Part shown: in pieces, positions 54,596-62,841 of the stretch | How the letters are laid out: each line of letters starts with the position of its first letter | Position numbering within the stretch: the stretch's first letter is position 1 | Source: CAVZGO01 sp963774935 | Lineage (GTDB): Bacteria > Chloroflexota > Anaerolineae > Anaerolineales > UBA4823 | Direction of reading: 5' to 3' | Assembly (NCBI GenBank): GCA_963774935.1 | Contig: CAVZGO010000007.1 | Location: 731,378 to 795,377 of the forward strand | Length of the DNA: 64,000 nucleotides | Position numbers and translations under genes: made by a program | Notes under the pieces: model-generated | The model's input: only the letters and a program-made list of their open reading frames with translations | The model's database searches: none | Told to the model about the DNA's origin: nothing

Positions 54596-55297
54596 TTAAT
54601 CACCGGTTATGAAGCGGTATCCTACGCCTGGTTCTGTTATCAAGAATTGCGGATCTTCTGGATTGCTTTCGATCTTCTTGCGGAGTTGCCCAATATACAC
54701 GCGTAAATATTCTACTCGATCGGCATAAGCAAAATCCCAAACATGGCTCAGTATGGAGTGATGAGTTAATACCCGGTCGGGATTAGACGCCAAGTATGCC
54801 AGCAGCTTAAATTCTGTTGCAGTGAGATGAACCTCAACATCGTCCTTTGTGACGATATGTCGCGCCAGGTCTATCGTGAGAGGACCAGCTTGTATCACAC
54901 TTTGGGTGTTTCCCAGGGATTGTTCGGAGTGCCTCAGTGCAACCCGTATGCGAGCTAGCAGTTCCTCTATGCCAAAAGGTTTGGTGAGGTAGTCATCAGC
55001 GCCTCGATCCAAAGCGGTAACTTTATCTTTTTCGCTATCTCTTACCGATAAAACGATGATTGGACTACGGTACCATTCCCGTAGTAGTTCGCATACCTGG
55101 ATGCCATCCATGTCCGGCAAGCTGAGATCCAGGATCACCACATCTGGGAGTTGAACTGCTGCTAGCGCTAGACCCTCTTCACCTGTACTGGCTACGGAGA
55201 TGCGAAAATGGTTTGCAATTAGTATCGTCTTAAGAGCCCTTAGGATTTGAGGTTCATCATCGATAATTAAAATCAACGGTGATCGATCCATCAGCAT
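54596..55297 (-). CDS. kdpE: OmpR-family response regulator, KdpE-like
   Basis: This 233-residue protein has a receiver domain with the phosphoacceptor Asp in DVVILDLSLPDMDG (near 55), the conserved lysine in DDYLTKPFGIEEL, and a C-terminal winged helix (VHLTATEFKLLAYLASNPDRVLTH ... YLRVYIGQLRKKIE). The DNA-binding segment is like KdpE. It follows the kinase gene by 6 nt. No kdpFABC genes are in the window. Likely targets are the downstream cation-transport genes. Confidence 0.85.
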   Translation of the reverse strand: MLMDRSPLILIIDDEPQILRALKTILIANHFRISVASTGEEGLALAAVQLPDVVILDLSLPDMDGIQVCELLREWYRSPIIVLSVRDSEKDKVTALDRGADDYLTKPFGIEELLARIRVALRHSEQSLGNTQSVIQAGPLTIDLARHIVTKDDVEVHLTATEFKLLAYLASNPDRVLTHHSILSHVWDFAYADRVEYLRVYIGQLRKKIESNPEDPQFLITEPGVGYRFITGD

Positions 55298-55303
55298 TCG
55301 TCC

Positions 55304-56764
55304 TTATCGTTCTTCCACGGGCAGGTCAGGTAAACTTCCATCAATCGTTAATGGCAGTGAAAAATTAAAACAAAAGCCAGAAGGTGTATTTTCTGCCCAA
55401 ATCATCCCTCCATGAGCATCGATAATACCTTTACAAATGGATAATCCCAATCCGGTGCCAGTCACTCGATCTGCGGACGTTACCCGGTGAAATTTATCGA
55501 AGATGCGTTCCAGGTGTTCCTCGGCTACTGGCGGCCCCTGGTTGCTTACCTTTACATGGAGGTTATCAACCTCTTTTCTCGCGCTAATTTGAATTACTGA
55601 ATGAACAGGAGAATATTTTACGCTGTTGCTGATAAGGTTAGTGAAGACTTGCTCTAACAGAACATAGTCAGACGGGATGAGCGGTAAATTGTCTGGGAAG
55701 TCTAGCTGTACACGATAATTTTCTAGGATTTTGTGCATTTTGGTCAGGACACCGGTTGTTATTTCTTCGATTGAATTCCAACGCCTCTGTAATTTTAAGG
55801 CTCCTGATTCTATGCGAGACATCTCTAATAAATTACCCACCAGCAAATTCAAGTGGTCGGTTTCCTCGTCAATGGTCGCCACTAATTCTTCCCGCGCAGG
55901 AGAATTCCAATCAACAATACCGCTGCGTAAGCTTGATACCGATGCCTTTATTGCAGCGAGAGGAGAGCGTAACTCATGCGAAACCGAAGATAGTAAAGCT
56001 GACTTCACATGGTCGCTTTCTTCTAATACTCGTGACTTGTACTCAATCTCAGTCAGCCAGATACGGTCTATGGTCAAAGCTGCTTGGCTGGAATAGGCTT
56101 CCAGCAAACGCTGCTCTTCCGTCGATAACGGATTGGAACCTCGCCACAAGCGAATTTCTCCTTCTAACTTGCGAGCGGTCATTATTGGCATGGTAACTGA
56201 TGGGACTGAGGAAATCTTCGTTGTTATAGGCAGCGTTACAGTCACAGGAGGTCGGTTAGGCCGCTGTTCAATCAAAATCTGTACTTTTTCCAGCCGGAAG
56301 GTCTCAATGATTTGCTCTGCGAGAATGCGCGCCAGGTCATGGTTTTCCTGCACTCCTGAGAGAGCTGTAATGAGCTCATACATTCGGGTCGCTTCCATCT
56401 CCCGATTTTTTGCAAGCCGCATACCTTCTCGGGCTTGTCCGATAAGTTGACTCATCACGACTGAGATGACCAGGAACATGATCAGGGTGATCAAATCCTG
56501 AGTTTTATGCACCATCAAGGTGTAGTATGGGGGAATAAAGAAGTAATTGTATGCCAGAAAAGCTGCAAAAGCTGCCAGTACTCCAGGCGTAAGCCCCCAT
56601 AGCACGGTGCTGATCATAATTGGCAATAAGTAAAGTAACGCAATCAGTTGTTGGTTAAGGCTCTTTGACACCTGGCGTAGGAAAAAAGTGAATAATAAGA
56701 TCAGCGCCAGTGATGCAAGGTGCTTTACGAATAGTTGTAACAATTGTGACTGGGTAAAACGCAT
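55304..56764 (-). CDS. Sensor histidine kinase, short KdpD-like (DUF4118 membrane domain)
   Basis: This 486-residue protein begins with about four membrane segments at residues 10-115 (DUF4118-like). A GAF-like region follows (ALSGVQENHDLARILAEQI). The HisKA motif with the phosphoacceptor His is SSVSHELRSPLAAIKASV. The HATPase has N- and G-box regions (LISNSVKYSPVHS, GTGLGLSICKGIIDAHGG). It lacks the N-terminal KdpD and Usp domains of standard KdpD (about 890 residues). It is coupled to the KdpE-like regulator. The signal is probably K+ or turgor related, but this is inference. Confidence 0.85.
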   Translation of the reverse strand: MRFTQSQLLQLFVKHLASLALILLFTFFLRQVSKSLNQQLIALLYLLPIMISTVLWGLTPGVLAAFAAFLAYNYFFIPPYYTLMVHKTQDLITLIMFLVISVVMSQLIGQAREGMRLAKNREMEATRMYELITALSGVQENHDLARILAEQIIETFRLEKVQILIEQRPNRPPVTVTLPITTKISSVPSVTMPIMTARKLEGEIRLWRGSNPLSTEEQRLLEAYSSQAALTIDRIWLTEIEYKSRVLEESDHVKSALLSSVSHELRSPLAAIKASVSSLRSGIVDWNSPAREELVATIDEETDHLNLLVGNLLEMSRIESGALKLQRRWNSIEEITTGVLTKMHKILENYRVQLDFPDNLPLIPSDYVLLEQVFTNLISNSVKYSPVHSVIQISARKEVDNLHVKVSNQGPPVAEEHLERIFDKFHRVTSADRVTGTGLGLSICKGIIDAHGGMIWAENTPSGFCFNFSLPLTIDGSLPDLPVEER

Positions 56765-56802
56765 AGAATGTGGTTAGCCGAACGGCGAAAATTGCCCTGG
56801 GA

Positions 56803-57444
56803 TCAATGATGATCCCAGCAATTTTTCCTCATCAGCTCCTCGCGCAATTGGGCTGGAGATTGAAAAAGGATGGTTTGAAAGCCGAGGTCCTGTGCAGTTT
56901 GTATATTCTTTTGAGAATCATCAATCAGCAGACAGTCGCCTGCTGGGCGGTTGACCCGATCGAGCAGGATCTGAAAGATGCGCGGATCCGGTTTATTTAA
57001 TCCAACCTCACCAGAAATGACAATATCTTGGAACCAGCCTAAGAAAGGATATTTAGGTAGGATGCGGTAAAACATTTCAGCCGGCCAGTTGCTGAGCCCA
57101 TACAACGAGTACTTGGCATTCCTTAGCGATTGCAGAATTACCACGCTGTCCCATATGGGTCCACTCAGCGACTCTTCGTAGCGTGCCGGATATGCCTTTA
57201 TCAGATCGCAATATTGGGGAAATCGACTGCAGGCTTCGGCGACTGCAATTTCGAAGGGACGCCCGGCATCCTGTTGCTGGTTCCAACCAAAGAAGTCGAT
57301 TTCCTCCAGGAATTTATTCATGGCAGCTTCATCGCCCGAAAACAGCTTGCGGTACAGGTAGCGTGGGTCCCAATCCAGCAAAACTCCGCCGAAATCGAAA
57401 ATGATGGCTGGTTTTCCGCTGGTTGAGGCAGGAACAGGTTTCAT
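56803..57444 (-). CDS. HAD family hydrolase, subfamily IA
   Basis: This 213-residue protein has motif I in AIIFDFGGVLLDWDPRYLY, motif II in YGLSNWPAEMF, the lysine in GLNKPDPRIFQILL, and motif IV in LLIDDSQKNIQTAQDLG. The FGGVLLDWD form is typical of the 2-haloacid dehalogenase/phosphatase IA-3 subgroup (YihX-like). It starts 6 nt after the aminotransferase stop, so it may be part of the same transcript. The substrate is unknown. Confidence 0.83.
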   Translation of the reverse strand: MKPVPASTSGKPAIIFDFGGVLLDWDPRYLYRKLFSGDEAAMNKFLEEIDFFGWNQQQDAGRPFEIAVAEACSRFPQYCDLIKAYPARYEESLSGPIWDSVVILQSLRNAKYSLYGLSNWPAEMFYRILPKYPFLGWFQDIVISGEVGLNKPDPRIFQILLDRVNRPAGDCLLIDDSQKNIQTAQDLGFQTILFQSPAQLREELMRKNCWDHH

Positions 57445-57450
57445 TGGCTC

Positions 57451-58521
57451 TTATAGCTGATTAACCGCGCTGACGATGGTATCCAGGTCAGCCTGGCTCA
57501 GTTGGGGGTGAACTGGCAGGGAGAAAACTTCCTGGCACACTTGTTCAGTGACGGGCAGGAAGAGGTGTGGTCCACCGAGCTCGATGATTGGCTGCTGCCG
57601 GTAAGCTGGTAGCGGGTAGAAAACACCTGTTCCCACACCGGCTTCAGCAAGCTGCTTTAACACATGGTCACGATCCTTACCGGGCGCTCGAACCGTGTAC
57701 TGGTGCCATACATGCCTGTACCCTGCCCGAACCTTTGGGGTGATGACTCCGGTTATATGAGAGCTGAGATAAGATGCATTTGCCTGCCGGCGGTCAGTGA
57801 AAGCCTCGAACTGATCAATTTGAGCCAGTCCGATGGCGGCGTGTAGGTCTGACATACGGAAGTTATAGCCAAGCCGGTCGTGGTAGTAGCGACGCTGCAT
57901 GCCGTGGTTGCGGATCATTCTACATCTTTCGGCTAATTTATCATCATTGGTGGTGATCATACCACCCTCGCCAGCCATGATGTTCTTGGTGGCGTACAGG
58001 CTGAAGCAGCCAGTTCCAAAGCTGCCCACTCGTTGCCCACGGAGTTCAGCACCGACTGCCTGGCATGCATCTTCAATAATGACAAGGGCGTGTTTCTCGG
58101 CAATTTCCTGGATCACATCCATATCGCATGGATGACCATAGATGTGCACTGGCAGGATCGCTTTGGTACGGGAAGTCACCGCTGCTTCAATCAGGTGTGG
58201 ATTGAGATTATAGGTGTCCTCTTCGATATCCACAAAAACTGGAGTGGCGCCTGTATAAAGTATGCTGCTGACAGAGGCGAAAAATGTGAATGGAGTCGTA
58301 ATCACCTCGTCACCAGGACCAATGCCATGGGCGAGTAAAGCAATATGTAAAGCAGTCGTTCCAGAAGAAGTGGCAACCGCATGGCGCACACCGCATATCA
58401 GTGCGAATTTCTCTTCAAGTTGCGCAACACGCGGTCCTTGCACCAGCATGCCTGATTCAAGCACTTGCAGAACAGCTTGTTTTTCAGCATCGCCAATAAA
58501 AGGTTTAGAAATTGGGATCAT
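57451..58521 (-). CDS. DegT/DnrJ/EryC1/StrS family sugar aminotransferase
   Basis: This 356-residue PLP enzyme transfers an amino group to a keto-sugar nucleotide. Visible are ATSSGTTALHIALLAHGIGPG, TTPFTFFASVSSILYTGATP, DIEEDTYNLNP, the EDACQAVGAE aspartate, and the PLP lysine in FSLYATKNIMAGEGG. It also has the C-terminal region YRHVWHQYTVRA. It may act with the LegB-like dehydratase or with the nearby glycosyltransferases to make an aminosugar. There is no clear Shine-Dalgarno sequence. Confidence 0.9.
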   Translation of the reverse strand: MIPISKPFIGDAEKQAVLQVLESGMLVQGPRVAQLEEKFALICGVRHAVATSSGTTALHIALLAHGIGPGDEVITTPFTFFASVSSILYTGATPVFVDIEEDTYNLNPHLIEAAVTSRTKAILPVHIYGHPCDMDVIQEIAEKHALVIIEDACQAVGAELRGQRVGSFGTGCFSLYATKNIMAGEGGMITTNDDKLAERCRMIRNHGMQRRYYHDRLGYNFRMSDLHAAIGLAQIDQFEAFTDRRQANASYLSSHITGVITPKVRAGYRHVWHQYTVRAPGKDRDHVLKQLAEAGVGTGVFYPLPAYRQQPIIELGGPHLFLPVTEQVCQEVFSLPVHPQLSQADLDTIVSAVNQL

Positions 58522-58668
58522 CCAGCCTCCAACCGAGCGGATTGTATCATGGTTTCAAGTCCCGTTAAACCAGGATGAATCGAAAAGGTGTCTTACTGTT
58601 GAAAACATTTTTAATATAAACTTTATTCCCGATCGCTTGGCAACTCATTTTGCGAAAAATCCACATGG

Positions 58669-58674
58669 TAAAAT
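58669..58674 (+). promoter_or_regulatory. -10 box ATGGTAAAAT upstream of the GT2 gene
   Basis: TAAAAT is preceded by the same ATGG as the moaA box. It lies 149 nt before the GT2 start and ahead of a terminator-like hairpin. Confidence 0.35.
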
Positions 58675-58740
58675 GAAAAAAGGTACGTAAACTCAACTTG
58701 AATAACCGCCAGTAAAGGTAATTTTTATTGCGGAAACAGA

Positions 58741-58778
58741 GCTCCGCGGTGTCGGAAGGGCGGAGCATTCAATTTTTT
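58741..58778 (+). terminator. Terminator-like hairpin in the leader of the GT2 gene
   Basis: GCTCCGC and GCGGAGC form a 7-bp stem (58741-58747 and 58760-58766) with a 12-nt loop. Six T residues follow at 58773-58778. It stands in the 296-base gap 58522-58817. Together with the -10 box at 58669 it could mark a short RNA or a transcription attenuator. No known riboswitch consensus is recognised. Confidence 0.5.
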
Positions 58779-58817
58779 GGTGTACTTTAGAAGCAAAAGA
58801 CAGCTCACAGCGCTGTA

Positions 58818-59828
58818 ATGACTCAAGGCTGTGAAAGAGTGTGGTGTGCCATGCCAGTAAGCTTTTCAGACCCTAGTATTGTTCGTGCTGTTGAAAATGA
58901 GGTGGTTTCACCAAGTAATGTTACGGTGGTTGCACCACCAAAGATTATCGCAATTATCCCAGCTTATAATGAGGAGCGATTTATTGGCAGTGTTGTGTTG
59001 CAGGTGCGGCAATATGTCTCCCATGTAATCGTTGTGGACGATGGCTCGACAGACAATACCGCCCAGGTGGCTGAGGTTGCGGGAGCGCAAGTATATCGGC
59101 AGGAACAAAATAGCGGAAAAGGGTCGGCTCTCACCAGAGGCTTCCGTCTGGCAAGTCTGCATACTCCGGATGCAGTCGTGACAATTGATGCCGATGGGCA
59201 GCATTGTGCAGAAGAATTGCCCCGTATGGCGCAACCCATCCTGGATCGACAGGCAGATATTGTGATTGGCTCGCGCTATCTGCAAAATACCTCTCAAGTA
59301 CCGCGCCACCGTGTGATGGGTCACCGCGTGTTCAACCTGTTAACAACTACTGCTTCTGGCGTCTCAGCCAGTGATTCTCAGAGCGGTTACCGCGCTTTTT
59401 CTCCCCGCGCTTTACAATTCCTGGACTTTAATTCGGCTGGTTTTTCCGTTGAGTCCGAGATGCAGTTCATCGCCCATGAAAACCATCTGCGCTTGATTGA
59501 GGTTCCAATTACCATTCGATATCCCGATAAACCCAAACGACCTGTAGTTTCCCATGGTTTGTCAGTCCTTAATGGCTTGTTACGCATTGCTGGTCAATAC
59601 CGCCCATTGTTATTTTTTGGTCTACCGGGTGCGATTCTTCTGATTGTGGGGCTGGTGTGGGGATTGCGAGTAGTAGATATTTACGGTCGCACTCGCCAGT
59701 TAGCGGTTGGTTATGCCATGATCAGTGTTCTGTTAACCATCATCGGGATGCTTGGTCTTTCTACCGGTGTGACATTACACTCGATCCGTGGGCTGCTGCT
59801 TGATCAGAGTCAACGCACGCGGAGGTAA
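58818..59828 (+). CDS. Glycosyltransferase family 2, polyprenyl-phosphate sugar synthase-like
   Basis: This 336-residue protein is GT-A type. After a 40-residue N-terminal extension it has KIIAIIPAYNEERFIGSVV, the VDDGSTDNTAQVA motif, GKGSALTRGF, the DXD-like TIDADGQH, and SDSQSGYRAFSP. Two C-terminal membrane segments (LLFFGLPGAILLIVGLVWGL and GYAMISVLLTIIGMLGLSTG) anchor it. The sequence resembles dolichyl/polyprenyl-phosphate mannosyl- or glucosyltransferases. ATG 58818 is the first; ATG 58851 is an alternative. Confidence 0.87.
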   Translation: MTQGCERVWCAMPVSFSDPSIVRAVENEVVSPSNVTVVAPPKIIAIIPAYNEERFIGSVVLQVRQYVSHVIVVDDGSTDNTAQVAEVAGAQVYRQEQNSGKGSALTRGFRLASLHTPDAVVTIDADGQHCAEELPRMAQPILDRQADIVIGSRYLQNTSQVPRHRVMGHRVFNLLTTTASGVSASDSQSGYRAFSPRALQFLDFNSAGFSVESEMQFIAHENHLRLIEVPITIRYPDKPKRPVVSHGLSVLNGLLRIAGQYRPLLFFGLPGAILLIVGLVWGLRVVDIYGRTRQLAVGYAMISVLLTIIGMLGLSTGVTLHSIRGLLLDQSQRTRR

Positions 59829-59913
59829 TCGATAAAGGTGATCTCGCCGAGGCTATGTGCCGTAAGCAAGCGCGTAATATCCGTGGTGTAATTGAATAAC
59901 CAATAGATCGAAT

Positions 59914-61002
59914 TTGATTAACCAGGCTAATCCTGACCAGGCAGTCATACCCGTTGCCAGCCTGGTTCTGGTTTCTTATAATAATTTTTCAGACTTGCAG
60001 CGCTGCCTGCCATCTCTCTATAGAGATAAGCCGGTAGGGCTGCAAGTTATCCTGGTGGACAATGGATCTGAGGTCGCCACTGAGCGACAAGGCATCTCAG
60101 CACTCGAGAGCCTCTACCCGGGTTTGCAGGTGAAACGTTGTGATGAAAACCTGGGCTTTGCCGGGGGATGCAACCTTGGGGCTGGCCTGGCAGAGGCTCC
60201 GATCTTAGTTTTTCTAAATCCAGATACACAGGTTGACCCTCATTGGCTAGAAGCTTTGATCAGCCCGCTCCGGGATGATCCCCGGGTGGGCTTGACCACT
60301 GCCAGGATTCTGTTGATGCGAGAACCACAGCGTATCAATGCTGCGGGTAACGAGATTCACGTCAGCGGGTTAACCCTGTGTCGAGGGGCAAATCAAAACG
60401 ACCCGGCTCTAAACTTGCCTTCAGCGGTTAACGCAGTCTCTGGCGCGGCTTTCGCCATTCGCCGGGAGTTGTTCGAGCTTCTAGGCGGTTTTGATGCTGA
60501 TTTCTTCATGTATATGGAAGATACCGACCTGTCCTGGCGAGCGCGCCTGGCAGGATACACTTGCCGTTATGTGCCACAGGCAGTGGTCTATCATGATTAC
60601 GAGCTCCGTTTTCGCCCGGGAAAGACTTTCTATCAGGAGCGCAACCGCTACCAGACCCTGTTGAAAAACCTGCATTGGGCTTCACTGCTGGCGTTAACCC
60701 CTTCGTTGACCCTGGCAGAGCTGGTTACCTGGGGTTACGTGCTCTTTCGCCAGCCAAAGCAGTGGCGGGATAAGCTGCGCGCTTATGCCTGGATCGCTCA
60801 GCACTGGCGGGAGGTGATGATAAAACGCAGTCAGGTGCAGCGCTTGCGGCAAAGCCGAGACCGAGAAATACTCCGCCAGCACACCTATCGCCTGGAATAT
60901 GAGCAAGCGGATGCCAGCACCCTGGCAAGCCTGGCACATTGGATATTCGATCCATTATTCTTCCTCTTTCACCAGCTCGCTCTGCTGGTAATCCATTGGT
61001 GA
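59914..61002 (+). CDS. Glycosyltransferase family 2, rhamnosyltransferase-like
   Basis: This 362-residue protein has SLVLVSYNNFSDLQRCL, LVDNGSEVATERQG, the DXD region FLNPDTQVDPHWLEALI, GAAFAIRRELFELLGGFD and MYMEDTDLSWRARLAGY. This is the pattern of rhamnosyl- and related transferases acting on surface polysaccharides. A hydrophobic C-terminal helix (WIFDPLFFLFHQLALLVI) may hold it at the membrane. The start is TTG without a clear ribosome binding site. The GT4 gene follows with 7 nt between. Confidence 0.86.
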   Translation: MINQANPDQAVIPVASLVLVSYNNFSDLQRCLPSLYRDKPVGLQVILVDNGSEVATERQGISALESLYPGLQVKRCDENLGFAGGCNLGAGLAEAPILVFLNPDTQVDPHWLEALISPLRDDPRVGLTTARILLMREPQRINAAGNEIHVSGLTLCRGANQNDPALNLPSAVNAVSGAAFAIRRELFELLGGFDADFFMYMEDTDLSWRARLAGYTCRYVPQAVVYHDYELRFRPGKTFYQERNRYQTLLKNLHWASLLALTPSLTLAELVTWGYVLFRQPKQWRDKLRAYAWIAQHWREVMIKRSQVQRLRQSRDREILRQHTYRLEYEQADASTLASLAHWIFDPLFFLFHQLALLVIHW

Positions 61003-61009
61003 GGAACCC

Positions 61010-62161
61010 ATGTTGATTGCCCATGTTACCGCTACATTCCCTCCATATCAGGGGGGAACCGGCAATGTGTGCTATCACAATGCACTCGAGCTATCACGGC
61101 GTGGCCATCAGGTGACCGTGTTCACAGCAGCTGTGCCCGGCGCTCCTGAGCGAGAAGCAGTCGAGGGCGTTAGAGTGCACCGATTGAATCCATTGTTGCG
61201 CTTTGGCAACGCATCGCTAATTGGACAATTCAATAGCGTTCTGCAAAACCAGGATTTAATCCACTTTCATTACCCATTTTTCGGTGGGGAACTGGCTGCC
61301 TGGACGGCGAAACAGCGAGATATTCCTCTGGTAATCACTTACCATCAGGATGTCTTGCTTAGCGGGCTGCCTGGGCTGCTGGAACGTCTCCTGAGGCAAA
61401 CTTTAAGTCGTTGGGTGCTGCGCTCAGCCAAAAAAGTGCTGTTCACCAGCCTGGATTACAGTCGAGAATCTCATAGCCGCTCACTGCTACGGGGTAGAGA
61501 AACGGCAATCGGTGAGCAACCTAACGGGGTTGATGCAGATTTCTTCACACCGGGAGAGACTCCGCCCGATCTACGTCAGCGACTGGGGCTCCAGGGACAA
61601 GAACAGGTGCTGCTACTGGTAGCCAGCCTTGATCGTGCTCATTATTTTAAGGGTGTGCCTGTGTTGCTCCAGGCTCTGACGGATTTACCGGAGGCAGTCC
61701 ATGCAGTCATAGTAGGCGACGGCGACCTCCGGGCATCCTACCATCAGCAAGCGCAGACATTGAGCTTAGCCGGGCGTGTGCACTTTGCAGGCAGGGTTTC
61801 CCAACCGGAATTACCGGGATATTATCGCTTGGCTGATCTGGTTGTTCTGCCCTCGATTACTATGGGAGAGGCCTTTGGCCTGGTGCTGATTGAAGCATTT
61901 GCCTGCGGCATCCCAGTCGTAGCCAGCCGGCTCCCGGGTGTGCGCAGCGTGGTGACAGAAGGGGTCGATGGTTTGCTCGCGAACGTTGGAGATGCAGGCG
62001 ACTTAAGCGGCAAACTGCACACGCTGCTGAATATGTCCAGCGAGCAGCGACGCGCCATGGGTGCTGCCGGTAGGCAGAAGGTAGAACAGCGCTTCACCTG
62101 GCCGTGCCTGGCGGAGCAATTGGAGCAGGTTTACTTTGAGTGCCTGGGGCGCTCTGTATGA
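61010..62161 (+). CDS. Glycosyltransferase, GT4 family
   Basis: This 383-residue GT-B enzyme has an N-terminal domain with HVTATFPPYQGGTGNVCYHNALELSRRGH. The C-terminal donor domain has LVASLDRAHYFKGVPVLLQAL, GDGDLRASYHQQA, and VVLPSITMGEAFGLVLIEAFACGIPVVASRLPG, the E-x7-E motif. This is the PimA/GtfA-like layout. GAGGAA precedes the ATG. The stop overlaps the start of the next gene (ATGA), which shows coupling. Confidence 0.9.
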   Translation: MLIAHVTATFPPYQGGTGNVCYHNALELSRRGHQVTVFTAAVPGAPEREAVEGVRVHRLNPLLRFGNASLIGQFNSVLQNQDLIHFHYPFFGGELAAWTAKQRDIPLVITYHQDVLLSGLPGLLERLLRQTLSRWVLRSAKKVLFTSLDYSRESHSRSLLRGRETAIGEQPNGVDADFFTPGETPPDLRQRLGLQGQEQVLLLVASLDRAHYFKGVPVLLQALTDLPEAVHAVIVGDGDLRASYHQQAQTLSLAGRVHFAGRVSQPELPGYYRLADLVVLPSITMGEAFGLVLIEAFACGIPVVASRLPGVRSVVTEGVDGLLANVGDAGDLSGKLHTLLNMSSEQRRAMGAAGRQKVEQRFTWPCLAEQLEQVYFECLGRSV

Positions 62162-62841
62162 GTCTCGCACACCGGGAAACCATCGAAGCACTTTATTTGC
62201 GCTGCCCGACTGCAGAATTCCGTATGGCGCTTGACCGGGCGGTTGCTGGGATGACAGCAGCTCCGCTCCTTGCTGTTGTAAGCTCGCCATTCTATCTTGT
62301 TGAACTGCTGCGGCGCATTCCTGGTGATCTGGTAGTGTCTGGTGATGGCAGGTTTGATCCCGATCCCTGGTTAGCGCCTGCCGCTGGTTGGGCTTGGGGT
62401 AGATTGGCGTCAAGCGGTCTGCATTCGGAGAGTAAGTACTCTAACCTGCTCTGGGCTGAGCCACAGAATGACATGGCGGACTCAACTGCCGCAGCGCTGC
62501 ACAAGGTTGCTGCTCCCCAGGCACGGCTGTATATAGTGGTTTCCAGCTTCTTGCGCGGTTACTTACCTGCCTGGCAGCAGGAGCCTCTCCCGGCACAAAA
62601 TCCCCTACCGGGAGTAACAATTCCAGGCTTGCTGCGCCGGGCAGGTTGGCAAGTGGAGCAGGTGCTTGGTTTTCACAGCCCAGGCGCAGTACTCTGGAGC
62701 TTGGCAATGCGGTCGGCGAGATTGGTTGGTCGTCCAGATTGGGAGGACCGGGCGCGCCTGGCGATGCGTGCTGCATACCGGCAAGAAGGAGCAATGTGGC
62801 GACTGTGCCCATTGGCGCTGATCCGCGCCCGAGCGGTCTGA
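62158..62841 (+). CDS. Methyltransferase-like protein, unassigned
   Basis: This 227-residue protein begins at the ATG that overlaps the GT4 stop. It has an alternating Rossmann-like pattern (LLAVVSSPFYLVELLRRIPGD, ARLYIVVSSFLRGYLPAW, LLRRAGWQVEQVLGFHS) that recalls the second half of class I SAM methyltransferases. The GxGxG SAM-binding motif is missing, so the activity is doubtful. Its 3' end overlaps the next gene by 46 bases. Its place in a glycan cluster suggests a role in sugar or lipid-linked glycan handling. Confidence 0.6.
   Translation: MSLAHRETIEALYLRCPTAEFRMALDRAVAGMTAAPLLAVVSSPFYLVELLRRIPGDLVVSGDGRFDPDPWLAPAAGWAWGRLASSGLHSESKYSNLLWAEPQNDMADSTAAALHKVAAPQARLYIVVSSFLRGYLPAWQQEPLPAQNPLPGVTIPGLLRRAGWQVEQVLGFHSPGAVLWSLAMRSARLVGRPDWEDRARLAMRAAYRQEGAMWRLCPLALIRARAV

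Noticed and set aside
58600..58780. Cyclic-di-GMP or other known riboswitch before the GT2 gene
   Set aside because: The hairpin and T-run are clear, but the conserved aptamer bases of known classes could not be matched.
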